Translations under genes and position numbers: made by a program | From: Chelativorans sp. | GTDB lineage: Bacteria; Pseudomonadota; Alphaproteobacteria; Rhizobiales; Rhizobiaceae | DNA: 33,643 bases | Direction: 5' to 3' | NCBI RefSeq assembly: GCF_031180965.1 | Contig: NZ_JAPSLH010000032.1 | Span: 1 to 33,643 of the forward strand | The notes under the pieces: generated by a model | Told to the model about the DNA's origin: nothing | The model's database searches: none | Seen by the model: the letters and a program-made list of their open reading frames with translations, nothing else | Part shown: piece after piece, positions 1 through 7,570 of the stretch | Position numbering within the stretch: the first letter of the stretch is position 1 | Layout: the number at the start of each line of letters is the position of its first letter

Positions 1-259
1 GCGCCGGAAGCGGATGACCAGGCTCGGCCTTCAAAGCTTCGGCGCGTTCAAGGCGTGTGCGTAGCTCCGGTTTGTCTTCACCGAGGTACCTGCTCACCAT
101 CTCGGTCCCGATCCGGAAGCGCTCGTAAAGATAGGTTCGTCCGTTGCGCCGTCGCTCCTCGATGGTGCCAATCAGGCTAGAGGCTTTTTCGTCGAGATGA
201 AGACGCAGCAGGTCTTGATACGCCACGATGGCCGGTCGACTGTGAGCGATGATTTCCAT
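1..259 (-). CDS. Nucleotidyltransferase-like protein, N-terminal part (cut by window edge)
   Basis: The minus strand has an open frame from an ATG preceded by GGAGA at a 4-base spacing. It runs off the left edge, so only the first 86 residues are visible. They read as a real protein: a charged helical start, a TIEERRRNGRTYLYERFRIG segment, then RYLGEDKPELRTRLERAEAL. This pattern (YLY-R-R-G, then RYLGED-PELR) resembles the N-terminus of the GSU2403-type nucleotidyltransferase-fold proteins, some of which belong to AbiEii-like systems. The assignment is from memory of the family; the catalytic part lies outside the window. A double-dyad promoter sits directly upstream and suggests tight or self-regulated expression. 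It borders decayed DNA with a transposase remnant. Confidence 0.6.
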   Translation of the reverse strand, partial: MEIIAHSRPAIVAYQDLLRLHLDEKASSLIGTIEERRRNGRTYLYERFRIGTEMVSRYLGEDKPELRTRLERAEALKAEPGHPLPA

Positions 260-268
260 ACTTCTCCG

Positions 269-342
269 TTCGGTGTGTGCATCAAGTTATATATTGCTGC
301 ACACACCGAATCAATGTGCATCAAAAAAATTACTGATGCACA
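269..342 (-). promoter_or_regulatory. Promoter with two nested inverted repeats for the nucleotidyltransferase-like gene
   Basis: On the minus strand a -35-like TTGATT (309-314) and a -10-like TATAAC (286-291) are 17 bases apart. A perfect 13-base inverted repeat (TTCGGTGTGTGCA at 269-281, complement at 298-310) brackets the -10. One arm fills the spacer. A second perfect 9-base repeat (TGTGCATCA at 315-323, complement at 334-342) lies upstream of the -35. Both repeats contain TGTGCATCAA, which also recurs directly at 276-285 and 315-324. This is the layout of a repressor operator; the regulator is unknown. Confidence 0.6.
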
Positions 343-344
343 CG

Positions 345-637
345 TCCCCGTTCCTCGGACGGCATGCTGTCACGCCGTTGATATACGCATCTTGCCGCCT
401 CTGTGAGTGCCCAGCGATCATCGAGCATCATCAGACGGCGGTCTGAAGCAAACGTCGCTCCCGGTCGTTGCGAGCCCTTGAGGCCCATGCAATTCGCTGA
501 TCTCGCCTACGCTGTCGTACAACAGGGATGGTTCTGTCGCGTGGGCTTCCTCAATCCCGATCAACCCGTCCCGCTTCAGACCAGAAATTTGCATCCCGCT
601 GCTCGTAGCTCGTCCAGGGGTACTTCAATCCGTTTGA
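345..637. other. Region without a confident gene, probably decayed
   Basis: No frame here has a convincing start, family match and ribosome binding site together. The best candidate is a minus-strand ORF of 58 codons (594 to 418) starting MQISGLKRDGLIGIEEA. It has plausible amino-acid composition, but I do not recognise it. A second frame just upstream, containing VPLDELRAAG, could be the same broken gene after a frameshift. It lies between a transposase remnant and the operator of the edge gene, so remnant DNA is the likeliest reading. Confidence 0.3.
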
Positions 638-820
638 AGTCGAATTAGCGACGCCTACGGCGTCTTGTCGGTGCCTCGCGCGGAACTCGAAGCCATAGCC
701 GAACGAGCTGAGGCGAAAGCGGCGGCAGAAGCCCTCCAGATGGAGCAGACCATCTCCGGAACGCTGGACCGTTCATGGATCGATAAGCGGCTAGAGGCTC
801 TGGGTTGCTCGGGAGGGTAG
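638..820 (+). pseudogene. C-terminal fragment of an unidentified protein
   Basis: An open frame without a usable start codon begins after a TGA at 635-637 and ends at a TAG. It reads YGVLSVPRAELEAIAERAEA and continues to RSWIDKRLEALG. The alanine- and glutamate-rich helical composition and GC-rich third positions look like true coding sequence rather than chance. I do not recognise the family. With no start and decayed neighbours on both sides, it is most likely the 3' end of a truncated gene. The transposase remnant begins seven bases after the stop. Confidence 0.35.
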
Positions 821-826
821 TCGGGA

Positions 827-979
827 GTGGCTCTGCGCACGATTCACACGCTCCAGCCGACCATCCGGCAACTCTCGCGGTCTTCACTGCGTCCGTCCCT
901 GAACCGCCATGATATCAGACTTCCGGAACTTCAAGGCGACAACGAGCCGAAGAAGTTCAGAAGCTATCCGACCTGCTAG
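827..979 (+). pseudogene. IS481-family transposase remnant
   Basis: Fifty codons from a GTG to a TAG read LQPTIRQLSRSSLRPSLNRH, then LPELQGD, then KKFRSYP. IS481/integrase-core transposases carry LQPTIPHLTRSSLHRCLQRHGI, LP-VEGD and K-FK-YPIG in the same order, just before the DDE core. Only this helix-turn-helix to pre-core segment is left; the DDE domain is absent because the frame stops right after YPTC. I recognise the motif series but could not run a search. It indicates an old insertion at the left border of the catabolic block. No terminal inverted repeats could be identified around it. Confidence 0.6.
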
Positions 980-1009
980 TTTAAGTTGAACCATATTGCT
1001 TGTCGGTAA

Positions 1010-1906
1010 TCAGCCGCGCACCTTCTGGGCCCGCGCAATCTCGCGCAGGAGTATGCGCTGCAACTGGAGCGCCTTGGGAGGCAGTGGCACACCTTCCTGC
1101 GAGATAATGCCAACCGTCCTCTTCACCGTCGGGTTTCTGATCGGGATGATGCGCAAGGAGTCGCTCACCGGTATTGCAGCGCGCGGCAACACGGTGATCG
1201 CCAACCCGCCAAGCACCAGGGCGCCTGCCATATAGGTGCGCTGGACTTCGTAGCACCAGTTCAGCTGGTGAGCGACCTCCCCTAAACTTTCGCTCAGGAT
1301 AACCCCGTGGCTGGTGGTGTTCGAGACGCGCGCCAACCGATGTCCGGCAAGCTCTGCCCATGTCAGCTCCTGCCTGTCGGCCAGAGCGTGGTCGGCGGGC
1401 ACGGCAGCCACGAAATCCTCATCATAGAGCCGCCGCTGCTTCTCCGCCCACCGCTGCGCGCCGAGGATTGTTAGCGCGAACTGTACTTCCCCCGCGGCCA
1501 CCCGGTCGCTCAGCATGGCTGCATGCTCGTCATAGATCACAACATCCGTATCGGGGTTCTGCTCACGGAAAAGACGCAATACGCGCGGCAGGTAGAGTTC
1601 GCCGAGCGAGCCAAGGCAGCCGATGCTCACGCGCTCATGCGCCTTCTGCCCCTCGATCTTCAGGCTATCGTAGAGGGAGTTCAGCCGCATCATCATTTCG
1701 CGTGCCTTGGGGAAGAACTCCTGGCCGGCGCGGGTGAGCGTCAAGGTTCGGGTCGTGCGCTGAAAGAGGCTGACGCCCACGTCTGCCTCCAGCTTCTTTA
1801 TGCGATGGCTGAGCGCGGTCTGCGACAGGTTCATGGCGACTGCCGCTCCGCGAAAGCTGCCGGATTCCGCGATCTGTATGAAGGCCTGCAGCCCCAGCAC
1901 GTCCAT
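1010..1906 (-). CDS. LysR-family transcriptional regulator
   Basis: The 298-residue length is typical of LysR regulators. The N-terminal winged helix-turn-helix is clear: AFIQIAESGSFRGAA at about residues 8-22, LSQTALSHRIKKLEADVGV at 27-45, then LFQRTTRTLTLTRAG. A periplasmic-binding-like effector domain follows from about residue 90. The ATG has GGAG six bases upstream. It is transcribed away from the FAD oxidoreductase/ABC operon, and the shared intergenic region holds a LysR-like dyad. This is the usual arrangement for an activator of the neighbouring operon whose inducer is a pathway metabolite. The effector cannot be deduced. The downstream side is decayed DNA, so it is probably monocistronic. 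Confidence 0.93.
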   Translation of the reverse strand: MDVLGLQAFIQIAESGSFRGAAVAMNLSQTALSHRIKKLEADVGVSLFQRTTRTLTLTRAGQEFFPKAREMMMRLNSLYDSLKIEGQKAHERVSIGCLGSLGELYLPRVLRLFREQNPDTDVVIYDEHAAMLSDRVAAGEVQFALTILGAQRWAEKQRRLYDEDFVAAVPADHALADRQELTWAELAGHRLARVSNTTSHGVILSESLGEVAHQLNWCYEVQRTYMAGALVLGGLAITVLPRAAIPVSDSLRIIPIRNPTVKRTVGIISQEGVPLPPKALQLQRILLREIARAQKVRG

Positions 1907-1923
1907 CGTAGCTCCAGCTATTG

Positions 1924-1942
1924 ATTAGTATCATTCACTAAT
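1924..1942. promoter_or_regulatory. Candidate LysR operator between divergent genes
   Basis: ATTAGT (1924-1929), a 7-base spacer and ACTAAT (1937-1942) form a perfect 6-base dyad. It fits the T-N11-A style of LysR recognition sites. It lies about 20 bases upstream of the lysR start and about 205 bases upstream of the FAD oxidoreductase start, in the only AT-rich stretch of the gap. The assignment to this LysR protein is by position. Confidence 0.45.
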
Positions 1943-2028
1943 ACCCTCACAAGCTTCAATTTATCAACCAATCTGCCGGACATATTATCCCAAGCGGCCG
2001 GTCAGCACCGACATCCGTGGGAGGATTC

Positions 2029-2160
2029 ATGATTTTCGAGCAGTACAACTGCCTCTGTTGCCGCTACCGCTCGCGCCGCTCTCTCGGGAACCGTCCGTCG
2101 TCAGGCTTGGCGCCCACGCACCATCTGAATGGGAACGGAGGAATTCGATGGGATCGATGA
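2029..2160 (+). CDS. Possible cysteine-containing leader peptide (43 residues)
   Basis: An ATG with an excellent ribosome binding site (GGGAGG, 4-base spacer) opens a 43-codon frame that begins MIFEQYNCLCCRYRSRR. Three cysteines lie at residues 8, 10 and 11, followed by an arginine-rich stretch. Its TGA at 2158-2160 lies just inside the next gene, whose start at 2148 is in another frame, so the two could be translationally coupled. Short Cys-rich upstream ORFs are known to control sulfur genes by ribosome stalling. The operon here carries an importer of the sulfonate/taurine class, which makes that idea attractive. Real expression is unproven, and the frame could be fortuitous. Confidence 0.35.
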   Translation: MIFEQYNCLCCRYRSRRSLGNRPSSGLAPTHHLNGNGGIRWDR

Positions 2161-3596
2161 GCGAGGAGGGCGGCCGGCTTTTCTTCCAGGCAGAGACTTT
2201 CGAGACAAAGAGGCTGGAGCGCCGCAAGCCCTCCAGCCGTGTCATGCACGAGCCGGCGCAACCGGTGCCGGTCCACACCGAATGCGATGTGCTGGTTGTG
2301 GGTGGCGGCCCGGCGGGGACCGCGGCCGCCGTGGCGGCAGCGAGGCTCGGCGCGGATGTCGTGCTGCTCGAACGGTACAACCACCTCGGCGGGCTTTCCA
2401 CGGGCGGGCTGGTCGTCTGGATAGACCGCATGACGGACTGGAGCGGCCGTCACGTCATCCGCGGGATTGCGGAGGAACTGCTGTCGCGACTGGACTCCAG
2501 CAAGATCGCCGGGCCGAGCCGAGCGGAATGGGGCTCACACGATCCCGACAAGGTCGCCTATTGGTCATTGCGCACGGCGGCCTATCACAACACGGTCACC
2601 CACTCGCCAACGCTGGATCCCGAATGGCTCAAGGCGGAATCCCTCGCTCTCGTGCTGGAAGCCGGCGTTCATCCGATCTTTCATGCCTGGGGCGCACGGC
2701 CTGTGGTCGAGGATGGCAGGGTTTCCGGCTGCATATTCGAGAGCAAGGAGGGACGGCGTGCCGTCCTGGCCAAAATTGTCGTCGATGCCACCGGGGATGG
2801 CGACCTTTATGCCCGTGCCGGCGCCGGCTTCGAAACCGAGGTCGATGCGCGTGACATCCATGGCTGCATGAACACCGCGTGGATGTTTGCCGGCGTGGAC
2901 ATGGATGCGTTCCTGCGCTTCAGGGCGCAAACCCCGGAACAGTTCTCCGCCTTCATGGCGCGGGGGCGCGAGGCGCTTCGCTTTTTTGAAAAGCCGGTCG
3001 TCTCATGGCGCAACGACATCGCCGTCTTCATGGGGCCGAGGCTTGCCGGCTACTCCGCCCTGAAGGTGGAGGACCTGTCCGAAGTCGAGATCCGAAGCCA
3101 CCAGCTGATGCTCGAGCATCTTGCCTTCTACCGCCAGCATGCGCCCGGCTTCGGCGATGCCTATATCATGCTTTCGGCGCCGCAGCTCGGCGTGCGACAT
3201 GGCCGGCGGCTGCAGGCCGTCAGCCGCCTCACCCGCGAAATGTGGGATGGTCGCGTGGCGCCGGACGAGATCGGCGTCTCGCCTTCTCTTGCCCCGAAAT
3301 TCGCGAACATCTCCATCCCCTATGGCAGCATCGTGCCTCGTGATTTGGATGGCCTGCTCGCGCCGGGGCGGCATCTCGCCTGCGATGCGACCAGCCATTC
3401 GTTCATGCGGGAGATTCCGCAGTGCTGGCTCACCGGCCACGCGGCCGGTGTTGCCGCGGCCATTGCCGCAGACCGCGGTCTTCGCCCCGCCGACATCCCG
3501 ATAGCAGATTTGCAGGAAAAGCTCCGCGCACAGGGAGCTTTTCTTAATTCCATGGAAGAACTAGCGGAAGCGAAAGCTGGTGGATACGATCGGTAG
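2148..3596 (+). CDS. FAD-dependent oxidoreductase (PF12831 type)
   Basis: A 482-residue flavoprotein. A dinucleotide-binding motif, CDVLVVGGGPAGTAAAVAAA, begins at about residue 46, with LLERYNHLGGLSTGG following as the FAD ribose-contact region. The C-terminal part, LLAPGRHLACDATSH-FMREIPQCWLTGHAAGVAAA, is the hallmark ending of FAD_oxidored (PF12831) proteins. The start at 2148 is chosen for GGAGG six bases upstream; an upstream in-frame GTG/ATG would add residues unlike the family. The substrate is unknown; members oxidise or reduce small organic molecules in the cytoplasm. As the first gene of an operon with an ABC importer, hydrolase and SDR, it probably acts on the imported compound. 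No signal peptide is present. Confidence 0.85.
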   Translation: MGSMSEEGGRLFFQAETFETKRLERRKPSSRVMHEPAQPVPVHTECDVLVVGGGPAGTAAAVAAARLGADVVLLERYNHLGGLSTGGLVVWIDRMTDWSGRHVIRGIAEELLSRLDSSKIAGPSRAEWGSHDPDKVAYWSLRTAAYHNTVTHSPTLDPEWLKAESLALVLEAGVHPIFHAWGARPVVEDGRVSGCIFESKEGRRAVLAKIVVDATGDGDLYARAGAGFETEVDARDIHGCMNTAWMFAGVDMDAFLRFRAQTPEQFSAFMARGREALRFFEKPVVSWRNDIAVFMGPRLAGYSALKVEDLSEVEIRSHQLMLEHLAFYRQHAPGFGDAYIMLSAPQLGVRHGRRLQAVSRLTREMWDGRVAPDEIGVSPSLAPKFANISIPYGSIVPRDLDGLLAPGRHLACDATSHSFMREIPQCWLTGHAAGVAAAIAADRGLRPADIPIADLQEKLRAQGAFLNSMEELAEAKAGGYDR

Positions 3597-3636
3597 GTGG
3601 GCAAATCAATCACAGAAGAAAAAGGAAGTGAAACAA

Positions 3637-4680
3637 ATGATCGCTGACATGTTCGGGAAGTGCTGGCGCGGGTTGATCGCCGGCATGGGCGCCTTTGCGC
3701 TGCTGGCGGTCCAGCCAGCCTCGGCCGCGGAGCCGGCACCCCTGGATCCACCTGTCGACGTGAAGGTCGCCTATGTGCCGATCATGAAGTTCGCCACGGC
3801 CTATGTCGCCGAAGCGCGGGGCATCTTCTCCAAATACGGGCTGAACGTCACGCTGGAGCGCGTGAAATCCGGAACGGAGGCGATCGCCTTTCTCGACCAG
3901 GGCAGCGTCGATGTGGGCGGCATCTCCATCGTGGCATCCCTGTGGTCGGCGTGGGATCGGGGCCTGGACGTGCGCATCATTGCGCCGGGTGCGCTCGATC
4001 CCATGACCAACGGCCCGACAAAGCTGATCGTGCGCAAGGACCTGTCCGATAGCGGCGAGGTCAAATCCATCGCCGATCTCAAGGGGAGGAAGATCGGCGC
4101 GGCGGGGGGACCCGGCAGCGGCGGCGAATTCTTCGTCAGCAAGGCGCTCGAGCAGGCGGACCTGACGATCCGCGACGTCGAATTGATCAATATCGGCAAT
4201 GCGGATATGCCCGCGGCGATCCAGGGCAAGTCGCTTGACGCCGCCCTGCTGAGCTCGCCCTATTCGGACGAGGTCCTGAATGCCGGCACCGGCGTGGTGC
4301 TCGCGCAGGATTTCACGCCCGGCCTGATGACTGTCGCATTCGTTGCCTCGGGCAAGCTCATCAGCGAGCGGCCGGAGGTGGCGGAACGCTTCGTTCTGGC
4401 TCTTGCCGAGGCAGCGCGCATGATGCAGGGCGACGACTATCTCTCGCCGGAGAACATCGAGGCCTATGTGAAGCATACCGCTTCCACCGAGGAAGCACTG
4501 CGCAAGGGAGCGCCAGTCATCTACGATCCCAATATCGAAATTCCGGTTGAAGGGCTCGCGGACATGGAGCGCGTGCACCGGGAAAATGGTCGCACGGAAT
4601 ATGACGAGCCGCTCGACCTCAGCAAGGCAATCGACACGACCTTTGTCGACAAGGCGATCGCGGCCATCGGCAGGCAGTAG
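3637..4680 (+). CDS. ABC transporter periplasmic substrate-binding protein (NMT1/SsuA/TauA class)
   Basis: The 347-residue protein starts with a Sec signal peptide: a basic N-terminus, a hydrophobic core around GLIAGMGAFALLAVQ, and cleavage after ASA at about residue 30. The mature part has the class pattern: VKVAYVPIMKFATAYVAEA, a GIFSKYGLNVTLERV lobe, then GSVDVGGISIVA and IADLKGRKIGAAGGPGSGGE. This class delivers nitrate, sulfonates, taurine, thiamine precursors or aromatic acids to the permease. The ligand cannot be read from sequence. The ATG at 3637 is preferred because AGGAAG lies eight bases upstream; an upstream ATG would bury the signal peptide. It is followed 61 bases later by the ATPase gene. 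Confidence 0.88.
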   Translation: MIADMFGKCWRGLIAGMGAFALLAVQPASAAEPAPLDPPVDVKVAYVPIMKFATAYVAEARGIFSKYGLNVTLERVKSGTEAIAFLDQGSVDVGGISIVASLWSAWDRGLDVRIIAPGALDPMTNGPTKLIVRKDLSDSGEVKSIADLKGRKIGAAGGPGSGGEFFVSKALEQADLTIRDVELINIGNADMPAAIQGKSLDAALLSSPYSDEVLNAGTGVVLAQDFTPGLMTVAFVASGKLISERPEVAERFVLALAEAARMMQGDDYLSPENIEAYVKHTASTEEALRKGAPVIYDPNIEIPVEGLADMERVHRENGRTEYDEPLDLSKAIDTTFVDKAIAAIGRQ

Positions 4681-4741
4681 AACTGCCTTCTCTTGGATGG
4701 GCGGGCGCACCGATGCCCGCCCGCATTGCAGGGACAGCCAA

Positions 4742-5545
4742 ATGACAAGGGCAAACGCCGTTGCCATGCCGAAGATATTAGCGCGCAACGTCTCCAAGAT
4801 CTATCCGACCATCGATGGCGAGACCGTCGCGGTAAAAGACTTCAGTCTAGAAGTCGCCGATGGCGAGTTCGTGTGCATCGTCGGTCCATCGGGCTGCGGC
4901 AAGTCCACCTTTCTGCGGATGGTCGCCGGACTGGACGACATATCGGCGGGGTCGATCCGCGTTTCGCCCGGCGACGAGCCGGGAAAGCCATCGAACAGCG
5001 TCGTCTTCCAGGAGTATGCCATTTTCCCGTGGAAGACCGTCATAGACAATGTGGCCTTTGGCCTTGAGATGCGCGGCGTGTCGCGGACCAAACGGCTCGA
5101 GGTGGCCCGTTACTGGCTCGACAGGGTCGGCCTGGCGAAATTCGCGGGCTATTATCCTCACCAGATCTCGGGGGGGATGAAGCAGCGCGTCAGCATTATC
5201 CGCGCGCTGGCAAACGACCCGGAGGTCCTGCTGATGGACGAGCCGCTTGGCGCGCTCGATGCACAGACGCGCGTCGTGCTGCAGGAGGAATTGCTGCGCA
5301 TCTGGGAGGAGACGCGCAAGACTGTGGTCTATATCACCCACAGCCTCGATGAGGCGGTGCTCCTCGGTGATCGCGTGATTCTGATGAGCGCCCAGCCCGG
5401 CCAGCATCTTGCCACGTTCAATATCGACCTGCCGCGCCCCCGCAGCATCGAAACCATCAACGGACCGCGTTTTGCCGAGTACCGCGCGATGATCTGGGAG
5501 AAGCTCAGTCACGAGGTTCGCCGCGCCATGGAGCAACAGCAATGA
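4742..5545 (+). CDS. ABC transporter ATP-binding protein (SsuB/TauB-like)
   Basis: A 267-residue nucleotide-binding subunit with all motifs in order. These are Walker A GPSGCGKST (48-56), Q-loop Gln90 in VVFQEYAIFPWKTVIDNV, signature ISGGMKQR (142-149), Walker B VLLMDEP (162-168), D-loop GALDAQTR and H-loop His200. The FPWKTV-DNV string after the Q-loop and the SGGMKQR form of the signature are characteristic of the nitrate/sulfonate/taurine importers. It energises uptake through the permease encoded next, with which its gene overlaps by four bases (ATGA). The start is the ATG after a GGGAC stretch; a second ATG eight codons later is possible. Confidence 0.92.
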   Translation: MTRANAVAMPKILARNVSKIYPTIDGETVAVKDFSLEVADGEFVCIVGPSGCGKSTFLRMVAGLDDISAGSIRVSPGDEPGKPSNSVVFQEYAIFPWKTVIDNVAFGLEMRGVSRTKRLEVARYWLDRVGLAKFAGYYPHQISGGMKQRVSIIRALANDPEVLLMDEPLGALDAQTRVVLQEELLRIWEETRKTVVYITHSLDEAVLLGDRVILMSAQPGQHLATFNIDLPRPRSIETINGPRFAEYRAMIWEKLSHEVRRAMEQQQ

Positions 5546-6624
5546 GCGAGCTTCCCCATTCCGCCGCGCAGGACGCAGGCCTGACGGTAAACTCCGCTGC
5601 CGTGCGTGACGCGGACCGTCGCGCCATTCTCCTTCTCTTCGGCGGCATAGTCGTCTTCAATTTGGCGCTTTTTGCGGTCGGCTTGTGGCGTCCGCTGGCC
5701 TGGTTGGCGATTGTCGCGAGTTTTGTGACACTGGTCCTGGTGTGCGAGCGCATCGGCCGCATGGTGTCTCCGCGCGCCCGGAGCGCCTATGAGCGGTCGC
5801 TCGCGTTCGGCTTTCCGCTGGCTGTTCTTGCCCTGTGGCAGATCGCCGGCGACACCGGCATGATCAACACAACCTGGTTCCCCCAGCCGAGCAAAATCGC
5901 CGCCGGCCTGTGGGACATGATCGTGCGCTATGACCGGCTGTCGGGCACCAGCCTTCTCGGGCGCCCATGGCTGATCCCCGAAGCCTTCTCGCAGAACGGC
6001 CTTGCCGGAGTTTGGGCACTGCTGTCGGAAAGCCATGTGCTGGCAACGGTCAGCCGCGTGCTGATCGGGTTCATCCTCGGCGCCGTGCCGGGCATCCTGC
6101 TGGGGGTCGTCATGGGTGTCAATCAGACGGTCCGGCTCATGCTGGATACCACCATCTCAGCTGTCTACGTTTTACCCAAGATCGCGATCTTCCCGATCGT
6201 GATGCTCATTTTCGCCGATCCGTTCGGCGAGGGACCGAAGATCCTCGTCGTGGCGCTGGCCGTTTTCATCCTGATGACGATCAACACGATGGCTGGCGTG
6301 CGCGGCATCGACAAGGTTTATCTGATGGCGGGGCGCAACTATGGAGCCAATGGCTGGCAGATGATGCGCCACGTCATCGTGCCGGGGGCTATGCCCGTCA
6401 TATTCGCCGGGCTGCGGATCGCGCTCGGCACGGCGATGATCGTCATCATCTCCGTCGAGTTCCTGCGCGCGAAACAGGGCGTCGGCTTCATCACCTTCTA
6501 CTATTGGGAGGTTCTCAACCCGGAAAAGATGTATGCGGGCCTCGTTGTGGTGATGCTGCTCGGCATCATGTTGACCTACCTGCTGCAATGGCTGCAGCGG
6601 AGAATGATGCCATGGCATCGATAG
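5542..6624 (+). CDS. ABC transporter permease (SsuC/TauC-like)
   Basis: A 360-residue integral membrane protein. It is longer than the usual ~260 because two extra hydrophobic segments at about residues 29-76 precede the standard BPD_transp_1 core. The core has about six further segments, with LATVSRVLIGFILGAVPGILLG and the EAA-type coupling loop around AGRNYGANGWQMMRHVIVPGA, which contacts the ATPase. The last segments match the family: GLRIALGTAMIVIISVEF, then GVGFITFYYWEVLN. The ATG overlaps the ATPase stop, implying coupled translation. The extra N-terminal pair is an unusual extension whose role is unclear. Confidence 0.9.
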   Translation: MSELPHSAAQDAGLTVNSAAVRDADRRAILLLFGGIVVFNLALFAVGLWRPLAWLAIVASFVTLVLVCERIGRMVSPRARSAYERSLAFGFPLAVLALWQIAGDTGMINTTWFPQPSKIAAGLWDMIVRYDRLSGTSLLGRPWLIPEAFSQNGLAGVWALLSESHVLATVSRVLIGFILGAVPGILLGVVMGVNQTVRLMLDTTISAVYVLPKIAIFPIVMLIFADPFGEGPKILVVALAVFILMTINTMAGVRGIDKVYLMAGRNYGANGWQMMRHVIVPGAMPVIFAGLRIALGTAMIVIISVEFLRAKQGVGFITFYYWEVLNPEKMYAGLVVVMLLGIMLTYLLQWLQRRMMPWHR

Positions 6625-7562
6625 GAACCGCTGCCGCTCGGGGCGATGTGCTCACGGAGCTTTTCCCAGCATTCATCCAGCAGACGGTGGAGATTGGCGA
6701 TGGCTCGACAATCCACACATTGAGCGCGGGCGAGGGGCCTCCGGTGCTCCTTCTACACGGCTACCCGCAGACGCTGGCGGCGTGGCACCGCGTGGCGCCG
6801 AAGCTGGCCGAGAGCGGGTTTCGCGTCATCGCTGCCGATCTGCCCGGATACGGGCGCAGCGCGCTGTCGCCTGCCGGTGCCGTACGGAGCGAACCATCCC
6901 GACGCACGATCGCCGCCTCTATAGCCGAAGCCATGGAAGCGCTTGGCCACAAGCGCTTTGCCATTGCCGGCCACGACCGTGGCGCACGGGCAGGCTACCG
7001 CCTCGCGCTGGATTTTCCCGATCAGGTGGCGGCATTCGCCTCGTTGACCGTGATCCCCACCCTTGATGTATGGGAGCAGATTGACGGTGGGTTCGCGGTC
7101 CGCGCACCGCACTGGTTCTTTTTCATGCAGCCGCCTGAACTGGTCGAGCGTCTGATCGGAGCCGACCCAATCTCTTATCTGGATCACGTTTTGGCTGGAA
7201 TGGCCGGCGGCCTCGACAGGCTGGATCCGCGCGCGCTCGCCGACTACCGCGCGGCTTTCGCCAGCAAAAGCGTGCGGGAAGCCATCTTTGCGGATTATCG
7301 CGCTGCGCTCGGCATCGACCTTGAGCATGAGCGCGCCGACCGCGCGGCGCGGCGTATGCTCGAATGCCCGGTGCTTTATCTCTGGAGCGCCGGTAACGGC
7401 TCCGATGACCCGCCATCCGTCTGGCGCCGCTGGGCCGCGGATGTCTCTGGCGAGGGGCTGGAAGGCGGACATCTGCAGCCGGAACGGGCTTGCGACAAAG
7501 TCGTCGAAGCCCTCGTCCCATTCCTTCACCGCTGCTTTGCACGCGGTGCTGCACAGCTTTAG
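6612..7562 (+). CDS. Alpha/beta hydrolase, haloacetate/fluoroacetate dehalogenase-like
   Basis: A 316-residue alpha/beta-hydrolase with HGYPQT (49-54) at the oxyanion site. The nucleophile elbow AGHDRGAR gives Asp122 as nucleophile rather than Ser, with carboxylate-binding Arg123 and Arg126 as in fluoroacetate dehalogenases. PHWFFFMQP (His167-Trp168) matches the halide pocket, ADYRAALGIDLEH supplies the pocket Tyr, and EGGHLQPE gives catalytic His287. The charge-relay Asp usually found in VLDI-PT is a Thr here (SLTVIPT, Thr146), so the relay may differ or use Asp152. The start overlaps the permease end by 13 bases. Dehalogenation or epoxide/ester hydrolysis of the imported compound is the inferred role. 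Confidence 0.85.
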   Translation: MASIGTAAARGDVLTELFPAFIQQTVEIGDGSTIHTLSAGEGPPVLLLHGYPQTLAAWHRVAPKLAESGFRVIAADLPGYGRSALSPAGAVRSEPSRRTIAASIAEAMEALGHKRFAIAGHDRGARAGYRLALDFPDQVAAFASLTVIPTLDVWEQIDGGFAVRAPHWFFFMQPPELVERLIGADPISYLDHVLAGMAGGLDRLDPRALADYRAAFASKSVREAIFADYRAALGIDLEHERADRAARRMLECPVLYLWSAGNGSDDPPSVWRRWAADVSGEGLEGGHLQPERACDKVVEALVPFLHRCFARGAAQL

Positions 7563-7570
7563 GAGCATAC

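Noticed and set aside
3610-4797. 395-codon minus-strand frame opposite the ABC binding-protein gene
   Set aside because: Antisense shadow; the plus-strand frame has a signal peptide, ribosome binding site and family motifs.
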